DNA from: Anodontia alba
Taxonomy: Eukaryota; Mollusca; Bivalvia; Lucinida; Lucinidae
DNA length: 64,000 nucleotides
Assembly (NCBI GenBank): GCA_964016985.1
Contig: OZ024830.1
Location: forward strand, 65,490,690-65,554,689
Reading direction: 5' to 3'
A program made the position numbers and the translations under genes. This document shows positions 46,746 through 57,802 of the stretch, one piece after another (positions within the stretch are counted from its first letter, which is position 1; each line of letters begins with the position of its first letter). Below the pieces are notes generated by a model that searched no databases, was not told the DNA's origin, and worked only from the letters and a program-made list of their open reading frames with translations.

Positions 46746-49037
46746 AACAAGAGGCCCACGGGCCACGGTTCGCTCACCTGAGTGACATAGCCACTGCAGA
46801 CATGCAGATGTTATGCAACATTTTTCCAATCCTATCATCGCAACTAATGAAAATATCATCATTTGTGCAGTTCTTAGTTTTGAAGAAGAATATATGGGCC
46901 TGACAGTCAATGGAGCATGATCATTTTAATAAACTATCAATCACATTTCAACAGAAGGATCAATGTGAAATTTGGTGGAAATTGGTTAAGTGGTTTCTGA
47001 AGAATCATGATTTTATACATGTAAACAGCACAGTGGCAGGGAAATATTATAAATATAAACCAGATGATGGCCATCTTAGATTTCCAATCAGAACAATTTT
47101 AACTACTGTTGATCTACAAGTCACTTCGATACTTTCAATATAAATGTATATGGCCCACACAAATAGGGAAGCAAATTTGACCTTGGAGGCAAAAAGGTCA
47201 AATGTCAACATAGAACCATCATTTGAGCAATTTTGGTAGATCTCCTGTCCCCCGTAATTTGTGCAAAGATTAGGACCCAGGGCTTATTTGGTTATGGAGA
47301 AGAAGATTTTTAAAGGTTTTTACCATATATGGGCATGGCAGCCATTTTGATCAATGGACCATACCCATTTTAGCAATCTTTCATTCTCCTGCCCACGGAT
47401 GCTCCGCATGAAATTTGAGCAACACTGGCCCGGAGGCTTCAGAGGAAAAGCCATTTGAAATTATCAACTTTTTTTCCATACAAATGTATGGGGCCCATAC
47501 AAATGCATACAGAAGCAAACTTGACCTCGCCGTAAAAAGGTTAAATGTCAATGTATGACAATTATTTTAGCAACTTTGGTAGACCGACCGTTCCAGATGA
47601 TATATGCAAAGATTCAGCCACAAGCCATCCTCGGTTTTGGAGAATAAGATTTTTAAATGTTTTTTCCCATGCAAATGCATAAGGAAGCAAACTTGACCTT
47701 GCCGTAAAAAGGTCAAATGTCAATGTATGACCATTATTTTAGCAACTTTGGTAGACCCCCTGTCCCCGATGATTTATGTAAACATTCAGCCCCAAAGCAT
47801 CCTCGGTTCTAGAGAAGAAGATTTATAAAGGTTTTTACCATATATGGGCATGGCGCCCATCTTGGTCAATGACCCGTGACCATTTTAGCAATCTTTTGTT
47901 CCCCCTACCTAAGGAGGCTCCATATGAAATTTGAGCAAAATTGGCCCAGAGGCTCCAGAGGAGAAGTTGTTTGAAATTCTGAACATTTTTCCCATTTATG
48001 CATAAGGAAGCAAAATTGACCTTAACGTAAAAAGGTCAAATGTCAATGTACGACCATTATTTTAGCAATTTTGGTAGCCCTCCTGTTCCCGAAGATATAT
48101 GCAAAGATTCAGAGAAAAAAGGCATGCTCGGTTTTGGAGAAGAAGATTTTTAAAGGCTTTTCCCATTCAAATGCATAGGGAAGCAAACTTGACCTTGCCG
48201 TAAAAAAGTCAAACGTCAACGTACGACAATTCTTTTTCCAATGTTGGTAGATCTCCCGTCCCCAATGATTCCTGCAAAGGTTCAGCCCCAAGGCATTCTC
48301 GGTTCTGGAGGAGAAGATTTTTAAAGATTTTTTCCATATATGGGTGTGGCGGCCATCTTGGTCAACGGACCGTGACCATTTTAGCAATTTTTCGTTCTCC
48401 CACCCTAAGGAGGCTCCATATGAAATTTGAGCAAAATTGGCCCAGAGGCTCCAGAGGAGAAGTTGTTTGAAATTCTGAATATTTTTCCCATACAAATGCA
48501 TAAGGAAGCAAAATTGACCTTACCGTAAAAAGGTCAAATGTCAATGTACGACCATTATTTTAGCAATTTTGGTAGCTCTCCCATTCCCGAAGATATACGC
48601 AAAGATTCAGCCATAAGGCATGCTCGGTTTTGGAGAAGAAGATTTTTAAAGGTTTTTCCCATTCAAATGCATAGGGAAGCAAACTTGACCTTGCCGTAAA
48701 AAGGTCAAACGTCAACGTACGACAATTCTTTTAGCAATTTTGGTAGACCTCCCATCCCCAATGATTCCTGCAAAGGTTCAGCCCCAAGGCATTCTCGGTT
48801 CTGGAGGAGAAGATTTTTAAAGGTTTTTACCATATATGGGCGTGGCGACCATCTTGGTCAACGGACCGCGACCATTTTAGCAATTTTTCGTTCCCCCACC
48901 CTAAGGAGGCTCCATATGAAATTTGAGCAAAATTGGCTCAGCGGTTTCAGAGGATTAGTCGTTTGAAAATGTTAACGGACGGACGACGGACGAAAAGTGA
49001 TCACAATAGCTCATCCTGAGCAGAGCTCAGGTGAGCT
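46746..49037 (+). repeat. 2.3-kb gaggcccacgggcc repeat inserted in DIRS-B 5' region
   Basis: Starts aacaagaggcccacgggcca, then gctcacctgagtgacatagc; ends gctcaggtgagctaa. DIRS-B and C share sequence on both sides (aagcaagaaatc... and aataataacatg), which shows this block is an insertion. The interior has ~250-300-bp units with aaggaggctccatatgaaat and ccgtaaaaaggtcaaatgtc, and ends with gttaacggacggacgacgga. Also supplies the empty site (aggatcaatgtgaa, ~46975) for the 11684 element. Confidence 0.85.
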
Positions 49038-49164
49038 AATAATAACATGTTTAGTAGAAGGAGTGAATACAGAACCAGAGAAAAGCAAGAATGGAAAAAT
49101 TTAACCGTGTAGAAAAGAAATAAATCCAAATTTCTTTCACAGGTAAAATAATCCTTGAACAATT

Positions 49165-49351
49165 CACAGTCCACAGAAAAGAAACTGACACATGATCATT
49201 TGAGCGGAAGGAACTACGTCATACAGGTAACTGTTTAAAGGGACCTTCTGAATTAAGACTTTATCACGACTGAAAGGTCGTTTTTCTGTGGAGGCGGTGA
49301 AAAACAGAATAGAATAGCACATTATCTATAGGTTAATGTATTACGAAGTTA
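49165..49351 (-). repeat. DIRS-B 5' inverted terminal repeat
   Basis: Complement of 41195-41345, plus ctgaaaggtcgtttttctgt, which the 3' copy in B has lost but element C keeps. Ends gtattacgaagtta. After it the flank is cga rather than AAA. Confidence 0.85.
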
Positions 49352-50640
49352 CGAAGAGGCTGGACACGGCATTAACCAACAGAGACTCTTGTTGCAGACA
49401 TTGATAAGCTGCAGAAGAAAATAGATCAGCATCGGAATTAGCAGCCATAAGCCTACAGGCTCTTGTTCTTAACTGGAACAGAATATTTGCCCCTATTTGT
49501 CCCCATGTCTATATGTGAAGCGTCAGCATCTTAAGGGGGAATTTTGAGTAGGAAAATATTGTGCTTTAAACTTATAATATTTAAGAGGAGCCAAAGATTT
49601 AACAAATTGTCGAGGTTATGTCCAATCCTGACCAAGTCTATCCGTGTCTAGTTTGATTTGGATACTTGTTACCAACTTAGACTGAGGAAGAACTGGCAAT
49701 GGAGTAGAGTGAGACTCCAAAAGCAGTTCAAGTCCCGATAAAGGCTTGGAGGGAGTGTGAACTTCCAAAGGTCTATGACACATCTCTGGAGTAATCTGAA
49801 GACTTCAATGATAGCTTCATCAAAGGACCAGGATTTTTGTTCAGAGTCTGATCCTGAGTCCCTTGAAGCGTGATGCACAGAATTATCAAATAGTAAGTTC
49901 TGTGATTCCTCTGTAACCCTATCAGGCTGTACTGTTGTATGAATGTTAACAGCCTGAGGAGAAGGCTGTCTGGATTTTTGATACCGACCATAGTTTTTAA
50001 AAGAATCACTAGAGGAAGAAGATCGGTGTCTCCTCTTATGAGAATTTTACTTCTTTGACTTCCTACTTCTTTTACGTGAAGACAAAGAAGCAGACGAAGA
50101 AGAGGAGGAAGATGAAGAAGGAGAACTGTATCTCCTCCTCTTTCTATGTTTAGATTTAGGTAGAGCTCTTCTACTAGGTCTTTTAAGAGAAGCAGATCTA
50201 TTAGACTTCCAAGTATTTGTAGCAGTTTGGTAACAATACTTGGGTCATAGTGTTGAAATCTGACCACAAAGGTAATAAAAGTTTAATTATTCATGGAGCT
50301 CTGAGGTTCATTATTAGCAACTGACTGCTTCAAGCTCAAAGACTGCCTATAATCAGCTACCCAGTACCCAGTGCCAAATGCTTGATGACCAGTAGCCCAT
50401 GGCTGGTGCCCAGTGACTGGTGTTTGATGACCGCTGACTGGTGATGGGTGAAAGAGTCAGGTTGTCTGGTGCCCAGTGCCTGCTGCTTAGTGCCTGGCAA
50501 CTGATGACTGGTGTCTGAAGGACAGTACTCATTGACCAGTGCCTAGTGATAGGTGCCTAGCATCCGGTGACTGGTGTTCTCTACTCGGTGACCGGTGACC
50601 TGTGACTTGTGCCTGGTGACTGATGAAGTTGACTGCCCGC
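49352..50640 (-). pseudogene. DIRS-A gag, 5' part
   Basis: Continues the gag interrupted at 41157. agaagaaaatagatcagcat matches B's gag near 44990. The minus strand includes SEQKSWSFDEAIIEVFRLL (49878-49669), equivalent to the SFDHAINEVFRLL region of B, and a Ser/Arg-rich region (50000-50200). At 50350-50640 is a cagtgactggtg-type minisatellite. Frames are heavily broken. Confidence 0.75.
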
Positions 50641-50745
50641 TATCTGGAGGGCTTACCCTATAAACGGTATGCTAATTCTTACAAGCGCCACCATAATGGG
50701 GCCTATCTCCAGCAGTAAGGCCATGCAGGGTGGTGATCCCATTGT

Positions 50746-52764
50746 CCAGGTGCAGAGAAATGCAAAATACATTTTCAAGATGGCAACCATGGCAGCTATC
50801 TTGGATTACTGATCAAAAAATGTTTGCTACTTGATCTACAAGTCACCCTGATCTAGAACTCACCCTGATACTTCCTATCAAGTTTCCAGTCAATTGGCCT
50901 TTCTGTTCATCAAAAGTTCAAATAGAGTTTCAGGATGGTGGCCATATTAGATTTCCAATCATAACAAATTTTGCTATTTTTGATCTACAAGTCACCCCAG
51001 ATACTTCCTACCAAGTTTCCAGTAAGTTGGCCTTTCAGTTCTTGAGAAGAAGTGCAAAATAGTTTTCTAAGATGGCCGCTACGGCAGCCATCTTGGATTC
51101 TAGGAACAGTTAAATAATTTTTATCTACAAGTCACCCAAATGCTTTTTACCAAGTTTCTAGTCTATTGGCCTTTCGGTTCAGGAGAAGCACCAAATAGAT
51201 TTCCGAAATAGGGGTCATGGGGGCTATCCTGGATTTCTGATCAAAACAGTTTTAGCTATTTCTTATCAACAAGTCACCCTGATGCTTCCTACCAAGTTTC
51301 AAGTCAACTGGCCTTTTGGTTCAGGAGCAGAAGCGAAAATAAATTTTCAAGAAGGCAGCCATCTTTGATTTCAGATCGGTAAACTTTTAGTTATTTTGAT
51401 CTACTAGTTACCCCTATGCTTCCTACCAAGTTTCAAGACAGTTCAGGAAAAGAAGCGAAAAATAGATTTTCAAGATGGTAGCCATGGTGGCCATCTTGGA
51501 TTTTGGATCAGAAGGACTTAAGCTATTTCTGATCTATAAGTCCCCTTAATGCTTTTTACCAAGTTTCAAGTAAATTGGCCTTTTGGTTCAGGAGAAGAAG
51601 TGAAAAATAGATTTTCAAGATTACTTTCATGGCAGCCATCTTTGATATCTGATCTGAATGATTTTAGCAATTTTTGATCTACAAGTCATCCCCACCCTTC
51701 CTACCAAGTTTCAAGTCAATTGGCCTTTAGGTTCAGGAGAAGCCAAAAATAGATTTTCAAGATGGCAGCAATGGCTGCCATCTTGGATTTTCCATTGGAA
51801 TGATTTTAGCTATTTTTAATCTACAAGTCACCCTGATGCTTCCTACCATGTTTCCAAGAAGCTAAAAACAGAGACAGCCGCCATGGCAGCCATCTTGGAT
51901 ATCTCATCAAAATGATTTTAGCTACTTTTGATCTGCAAGTCATCCCAATGCTTCCTACCAAGTTTCAAGCCTTTTGGTTCAGGAGTTGAAACAAAAACTA
52001 AATTTTCAAGATGACTGCTATGGTGGCCATTATGGATTTTAACCAAATGATTTTAGCTATTTCTATTATACCCCACCACAAGATGTGGCGGGGTATTATG
52101 TTTTCACCTTTGTCACCCTTGTGTCCATCCATCTGTCTGGTGTATGTCCGTCTGAAGTATGCACATCCATCCGTATTTTCTTTTCCTGATGATGATTTGG
52201 GTAAATATCAATGGATTTTTGCCAAACTTGGTATGTGCATTGATATTGTGGAGATCTGGTTTGGGATTGCTAATGGGCAAATTATATTGATCGTTGAAGG
52301 AGATACTTGCCCGAGACATGCCCGTATTCTCATTTCCAGGTGATAACTTGAGTAAATATCAATGGATTTTCGCAAAACGGTATATGCTTTGATATTTTGG
52401 AGATTTAGTTTGGGATTGCTAATGGGCAAAGGTCCTTCTTTTTTTACGAAGTAATCTGCCCAAGACATGCCTGTATTTTTGTTGCCAAACAATAACCTGA
52501 GTGAATGTTGATTGATTTTCACCAAACTGGGGGGTATTAGGCTTGTGCTGCTTTTATTGATCTACAAATCACCCTGATACTTCCTACCAAGTTTCAAGTT
52601 AATTAGGCTGATGGTTCAGGAAACGAAGTGAAAAATAGATTTTCAATGGCGGCCATCTTGGATTTCAGGTCAGAATGATTTTAGCTAGTTTTGTTCTTGA
52701 AGTCACCCAAATGCATCCTACCAAGTTTTAAATCAGTTGGCCATTGGGTCAAGGAGAAGAAGTG
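50746..52764 (+). repeat. Array of ~145-150-bp units (gatgcttcctaccaagtttc)
   Basis: Units carry gatgcttcctaccaagtttc, aattggccttt(t/c)ggttcagg, aaaatagattttcaagatgg and catcttggattt...gattttagctatt at about 50868, 51003, 51136, 51285, 51417, 51551, 51695, 51838, 51952, 52576 and 52715. The same unit is the target of DIRS-A (left flank 35400-35467). Non-coding. Confidence 0.88.
52066..52552. mobile_element. ~490-bp insertion with ataccccacc ends in the array
   Basis: Interrupts an array unit between gattttagctatttct and gatctacaaatcac. Begins attataccccaccacaagat and nearly ends tggggggtattagg, a short inverted terminal motif. The interior has two ~165-bp direct copies around gggattgctaatgggcaaa and gtaaatatcaatggattttt. 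Non-coding; family unknown. Confidence 0.6.
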
Positions 52765-53147
52765 AACAAGAGGGCCCAGAGGGCCCTAATTCGCTCACCT
52801 GAGTATCATTGTCTCCAACTATCATCTGAGTTTTAAAACAAAAGGGCCATGATGGTCTAGCTTAATTTTAGTACAAAGCAGCACAGATTTAGAGAGTAAT
52901 CCAAAATGTGTATTTACTATCAAAACAGCCAAACACTGAGCATTTACAGGGGTGTGAACTGGATTTCAATAAAAAAGAGGAAATCCATACAAAAAAGAGG
53001 AAACCCCCCCACCCCGACTCAAAAGGCATCAAATTTGGACATATTGGAGCAAATCTGACACTTTTAATTCTGCAAATTTCAGTGAAAAAAGAGGAAATCC
53101 TCTGAAAAGAAGGAAATTCACAGCCCTGCTTTTATACACACACAGTA
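52765..53147 (+). repeat. gagggcccagagggccc repeat head
   Basis: Starts agagggcccagagggcccta, then cgctcacctgagtatcattg, the standard left end of the bounded blocks. The matching right end ctcaggtgagctaa lies at ~62804, so the block now spans the tandem duplication and DIRS-C. Confidence 0.7.
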
Positions 53148-54836
53148 CCACCTGCCAACCCCAGCAGGTTAATGTAATAATCCAATAAAATTAACAGCTT
53201 TTATGACCAAAATATGCACTAAACAAACAGTTCTTACAAAAACAACATTTAATATGTAAATTCCAAATTAAGATATCCCATAAAAAGCAATTTAAAGGCC
53301 ATTACACAATCAGTTAAAATTCCACACTACCTGCTTGACCTAATTTAGTAATGGACTCTTCCATATTAATGCTTAGCACTCTGGGTATTTTTTTCAGCAG
53401 ATGACATTTTGAAATATTTTTCTATTTTCCCCAGTAAACAGGATTTGACTTTTCATGCAAATTGTCTCCAGTGGAGACAATTTGCATGGGAAGTCAAATC
53501 CTGTTTACTGGGAAAAATAAGAAAAATATCACCAATTTGTCGTCTGCTGAATAAGCCAAGAGACTGGTATAGGTTAAGGAGTGAAATGTCAAGAGACATT
53601 TTCCAATAAAATCACTTTTCTAAAACCTGAAAAAATTACCAAAATATGACAATAAGATGCAGAATACATGCAGAATTGCACATATGAAAACTGAAGCATG
53701 GACAATTTGTGGAAATTACATAATTCTCAATAGTTATATTTCTTGACCCATGACTCATAAGGTCACAGTGCTGGACAGAGTGTGACAAACAAAAAGGTCC
53801 CTTTGTGAAAACTTGAACAGAGATACTTTAAGGAATTTCTCACAAATTATAAGAGTCACAGCACTGAAACTTTCAGGATATTTGTTTCAAATGTCAGTTC
53901 ATAAGCATATCTTAGTAAATTGAATATTTTAGTACTTTTCTTCTAACATTTTCTGTATATATATAAATAAGCCCTGCGCCCTGACGGCCATGTTTTTTTA
54001 CGAATCATCACAGCTTGAACGATCTTGGTAGAGGGTCACCAAAGGAACATTTTTGCCAAATTATATTGAAATCGCTCGAGCAATTTCTGACAAGAAGATT
54101 TTTTAAGTTTTCTATATAGATATATAGGGGAAAATAAGCCCCACACCCTGGCGGCCACGTTTTTTTACGAATCATAACGGCTTGAACAATCTTGGTAGTG
54201 GGTCACCAAAGGAACATTTCTGCCAAATTATACTACAATCGCTCTAGTGGTTTCTGACAAGAAGATCTTTTAAGTTTACTATATACATGTAGATATATAG
54301 GGGAAAATAAGCCCCGCCCCCTGGCGGCCATGTTTTTCAACGAATCATCCCGGCTTGAACAATCTTGGTAGAAGGTCACCAAAGGAACATTTCTGCCAGA
54401 TAATATTGAAATCACTCTAGCAGTTTCTGACAAGAAGATTTTTTAAGTTTTCTATATAACTATATAGGGGAAAATAAGCCCCACCCCCTGGCGGCCATGT
54501 TCTTTTACGAATCATCACGGCTTGAACAATCTTGGTAGAGGGTCACCAAAGGAACATTTTTGCCAAATTATATTGAAATCGTTCCAGTGGTTTCTGAGAA
54601 GAAGATTTTTAAATTTTTTCTTTTTGGTTGCCATGGCAACCAGAATTCTGCAAGGATTACAAATCTTTGAACAACTTTCAGTCAGAATCACCCCAGGATC
54701 ATTCCTGTGAAGTTTGGTTAGAATTGGCTCAGTGGTTTAGGAGGAGATGTCAAATGTTAACAGACGACGGACCACGGACGACAGAAGACGGATGACGGAC
54801 GACGGAGAACTGGCCTATCAAAATAGCTCACCTTGA
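53148..54836 (+). repeat. 1.7-kb tandem duplication, copy 1
   Basis: Begins ccacctgccaaccccagcag; the same string starts copy 2 at 54837. Contains a ~157-bp foldback (53394-53550), then four ~170-bp units with gccccctggcggccatgttt, cttgaacaatcttggtagag and gtcaccaaaggaacattt (about 53970, 54140, 54310, 54480), then ggttgccatggcaaccagaa and the gacggacgacgga tail. Confidence 0.88.
53394..53550. mobile_element. 157-bp foldback element, copy 1
   Basis: tcagcagatgac at the left pairs with gtcgtctgctga at the right. Inner arms cagtaaacaggatttgactt and aagtcaaatcctgtttactg pair almost perfectly through gcaaattgtctcca / tggagacaatttgc. A MITE-like palindrome carried along by the duplication (copy 2 at 55086-55243). 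Confidence 0.8.
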
Positions 54837-55822
54837 GCACCACCTGCCAACCCCAGCAGATTAATGTAATAATCCAATAAAATTAACAGCTTTTATGACC
54901 AAAATATGCACTAAATAAACAGTTCTTACAAAAACAACATTAAACATGTAAATTCCAAATTAAAATATCCCATAAAAAGCAATTTAAAGGCCATTACACA
55001 ATCAGTTAAAATTCCACACTACCTGCTTGACCTAATTTAGTAATGGACTCTTCCATATTAATGCTTAGCACTCTGGGTATTTTTTTCAGCAGACGACATT
55101 TTGAAATATTTTTCTTATTTTCCCCAGTAAACAGGATTTGACTTTTCATGCAAATTGTCTCCAATGGAGACAATTTGCATGAAAAGTCAAATCCTGTTTA
55201 CTGGGAAAAATAAGAAAAATATCACCAATTTGTCATCTGCTGAATTAGCCAAGAGAGTGGTAAAGGTTAAGCAGTGAAATGTCAAGAGACATTTTCCAAT
55301 AAAATCACTTTTCTATATATATATACCAAAATATGACAATAAGATGCAGAATACATGCAGAATTGCACATATGAAAACTGAAGCATGGACAATTTGTGGA
55401 AATTACATAATTCTCAATAGTTATATTTCTTGACCCATGACTCATAAGGTCACAGTGCTGGACAGAGTGTGACAAACAAAAAAAGTCCCTTTGTGAAAAC
55501 TTGACTAGAGATACTTTAAGGACTTTCTCACAAATTATAAGAGTCACAGCACTGAATCTTTCAGGATATTTGTTTCAAATGTCAGTTCATAAGAATATCT
55601 TAGTAAATTGAATATTTGAGTATTTTTCTTCTAACATTTTCTATATATATATAAATAAGCCCCGCCCCCTGGCAACCATGTTTTTTTACGAATCATCATG
55701 GCTTGAACAATCTTGGTAGAGGGTCACCAAAGGAACATTTTTGCCAAATTATATTGAAATCGCTCGAGCAATTTCTGACAAGAAGATTTTTTAAGTTTTC
55801 TATATAGATATATAGGGGAAAA
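54837..55822 (+). repeat. 1.7-kb tandem duplication, copy 2, left part
   Basis: Colinear with 53148-54132. Broken at tataggggaaaa by DIRS-C; resumes at 61944. Confidence 0.88.
55086..55243. mobile_element. 157-bp foldback element, copy 2
   Basis: Same palindrome as 53394-53550, with a slightly better inner match (cttttcatgc / gcatgaaaag). Confidence 0.8.
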
Positions 55823-56200
55823 TGAAGTTTTTTAAAAGTAAAACGTATTTTAACGAGTAATACTTAACCTATAGATAATGTGCTATTCTCTTCTGTTTTC
55901 ACACCTTCCACAGAAAAACGACCTTTCAGTCGTTAATTTAAGTCTTAAACCAGAAGGTCCCTTAGGCAGTTACCTGTGTGACGTAACTCTTCCCGCTCAA
56001 TTGATCACGTGTCAGTTTCTTTTATGTGTAAAACAATAGACACAATTAGGAGAGATAAGCGAGGGTGGACGGAGGGAGATAATTGATTATCTATAGGTTA
56101 AGTATTACTCGTTAAAACTCGTACGTTTTACTTTTAAAAAACTTCATTTTAACTTCATAATACATTAACCTATAGATAATGTGCTAGAATTTGCAGAATA
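55823..56200 (-). repeat. DIRS-C 3' terminal repeat and internal complementary region
   Basis: The terminal repeat includes acgacctttcagtcgt and agaaggtccctta...ttacctgtgtgacgtaa, complementary to 61740-61900. The internal complementary region around 56110-56190 joins aaaaaacttca, TTT (56147-56149) and taacttcataatacattaac. Confidence 0.88.
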
Positions 56201-56259
56201 GGAGGGAGGTGCTCTCCTAATTCTAACACCAATAAATAATATCTCACCACTTCTGGTTA

Positions 56260-57749
56260 AAGACTCAGGAAACTCTAAGGAATCAGATACATTCTAATTC
56301 TATATTTAATAGAAAGAATGATCTAGATTCACAAAATAGCATATCTTTAAGGTGTTATGATCTAACAACCTTATATATAATAGTAGACTCTAGAGGAAGC
56401 CAGTTCTTAAGTCTCAGAGACCTAACATTCCCCCCCCCCCCCCTTTTTTCTTTTTGGGAAAACAACAATTGGCTCCAAAAAGAAAAAGGAGTCATTGAGA
56501 CATAACATAAATATTCCATTGCAAAGTAAGCTAGGAATATAGAGATAATATTTTCGAAACAAAATTTGTAAAACAAAAGCCAAGACCATAAGTAGTCTAT
56601 CTAGGGTCTTGAATAAATACGGAAAAATCTACTCGGTGGAGTTTCCTATAGATAACTGACATATGTAGATATTTTGGATAAAATTCTAGATATGTGAAGC
56701 TATCTAATTGTAATAGTCTAAGCTATTAGAATTATAAACTAATTAGATTCTGTTAATTGGAGAGATAGGACAGTTTCCGATGAACAGACATAGACTTAAA
56801 ATAATCATAATGTTGTATAATTATTCCCCTTTGATCAAATTTAAGAAGGGGAGATAATAAAGGTAGATGGAGTTAACTTAACTATAACTCAGTTATCCAT
56901 CAGAAGAAAAGGTATACACAAACATAATGGTTAAAACTATTGCTACACTAATTGTATTACGAATTTTTAGTCAAGCAATAAAATAATACAGAGGTTGCAT
57001 AAAACTGCTGGGAAGAAAAAGCAACCTAAATCATTGATAATTAGTTTTGTCATGGACATATAAAAGCGTTTGATGTCCTGACAAAATAATACAGAAGAGA
57101 CTGTCAACATCATAACTTAGAGTTTGACAGACAATAAGAGAGATAAGAATAAGGTTGATCGCAGCTAACTGTAAGACGGTCATAGTTTGGCTAAATCTTA
57201 CCGTATTGCTAAGATTAAGCAATAATAAATAAGCTGGATAGAATCTTTCTATGCCAGAAGATTGCCATGAAAAGTACTCCTGAGTAAATAATCATGGAAA
57301 TCAAGAAATGTTAAAAGTCCACTTTGTAATGACGAATCAAAATTTTCATAAAAAGAGAAGGACTCAGAGAAAATGTAATAGTGTGATAATCTCTGAAGAA
57401 AGATTATACAATAGTACTGATTAATAATCTCTAAAACACTTAATTTATAAGTTAAGAGATAGTATTACTATTCTATACGCATATTTAAGAATAGTAAGAA
57501 ATATATGAATACTAAATTAAAATTATACTACGGAACAAATTCCTGCTATAAATAAAAGGTTAAGCGTAACTATTTATTAAGCAAGGAATTATTAAACATA
57601 TAACTCGCTATAAAATTACTGCCCTGAATTTTATAGATAAATATTCAATTAAATTTTTAGAATTGAATATTAATAGAATAAAATCTATGTCTGCATAATT
57701 GGTAATTCCTGAAATATCAAATTACGTACTCGCAAATGAATTCAGGAAG

Positions 57750-57802
<53 letters not shown>

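Larger units (their letters stand above)
41157..49351 (-). mobile_element. DIRS-type retrotransposon B, nested in A
   Basis: Complete from end to end: left terminus tgaagtttttttaaagtaaa after AAA (41154-41156), right terminus ...gtattacgaagtta ending at 49351. Removing the 46746-49037 insertion leaves about 5.9 kb, a normal DIRS size. Order on the minus strand: 5' inverted terminal repeat (49351-~49165), gag, reverse transcriptase/RNase H, tyrosine recombinase, internal complementary region and 3' terminal repeat. All ORFs carry at least one stop, frameshift or deletion. No Dam-type methyltransferase domain was recognised. Confidence 0.92.
35468..50745 (-). mobile_element. DIRS-type retrotransposon A, 5' truncated, nested insertions
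   Basis: The minus-strand element starts at its 3' end with tgaagtttttagagtaaaac after AAA (35465-35467). It continues through an internal complementary region, tyrosine recombinase, RNase H/reverse transcriptase and gag. The gag is split by element B (41157-49351). Gag resumes at 49352 and the element is lost near 50745, where host array DNA (tgcaaaatacattttcaaga) resumes; the 5' terminal repeat is missing. Other insertions are at ~36518-36767 and 38304-39963. All domains are broken. Target DNA on both sides is the same ~150-bp array family. Confidence 0.85.
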
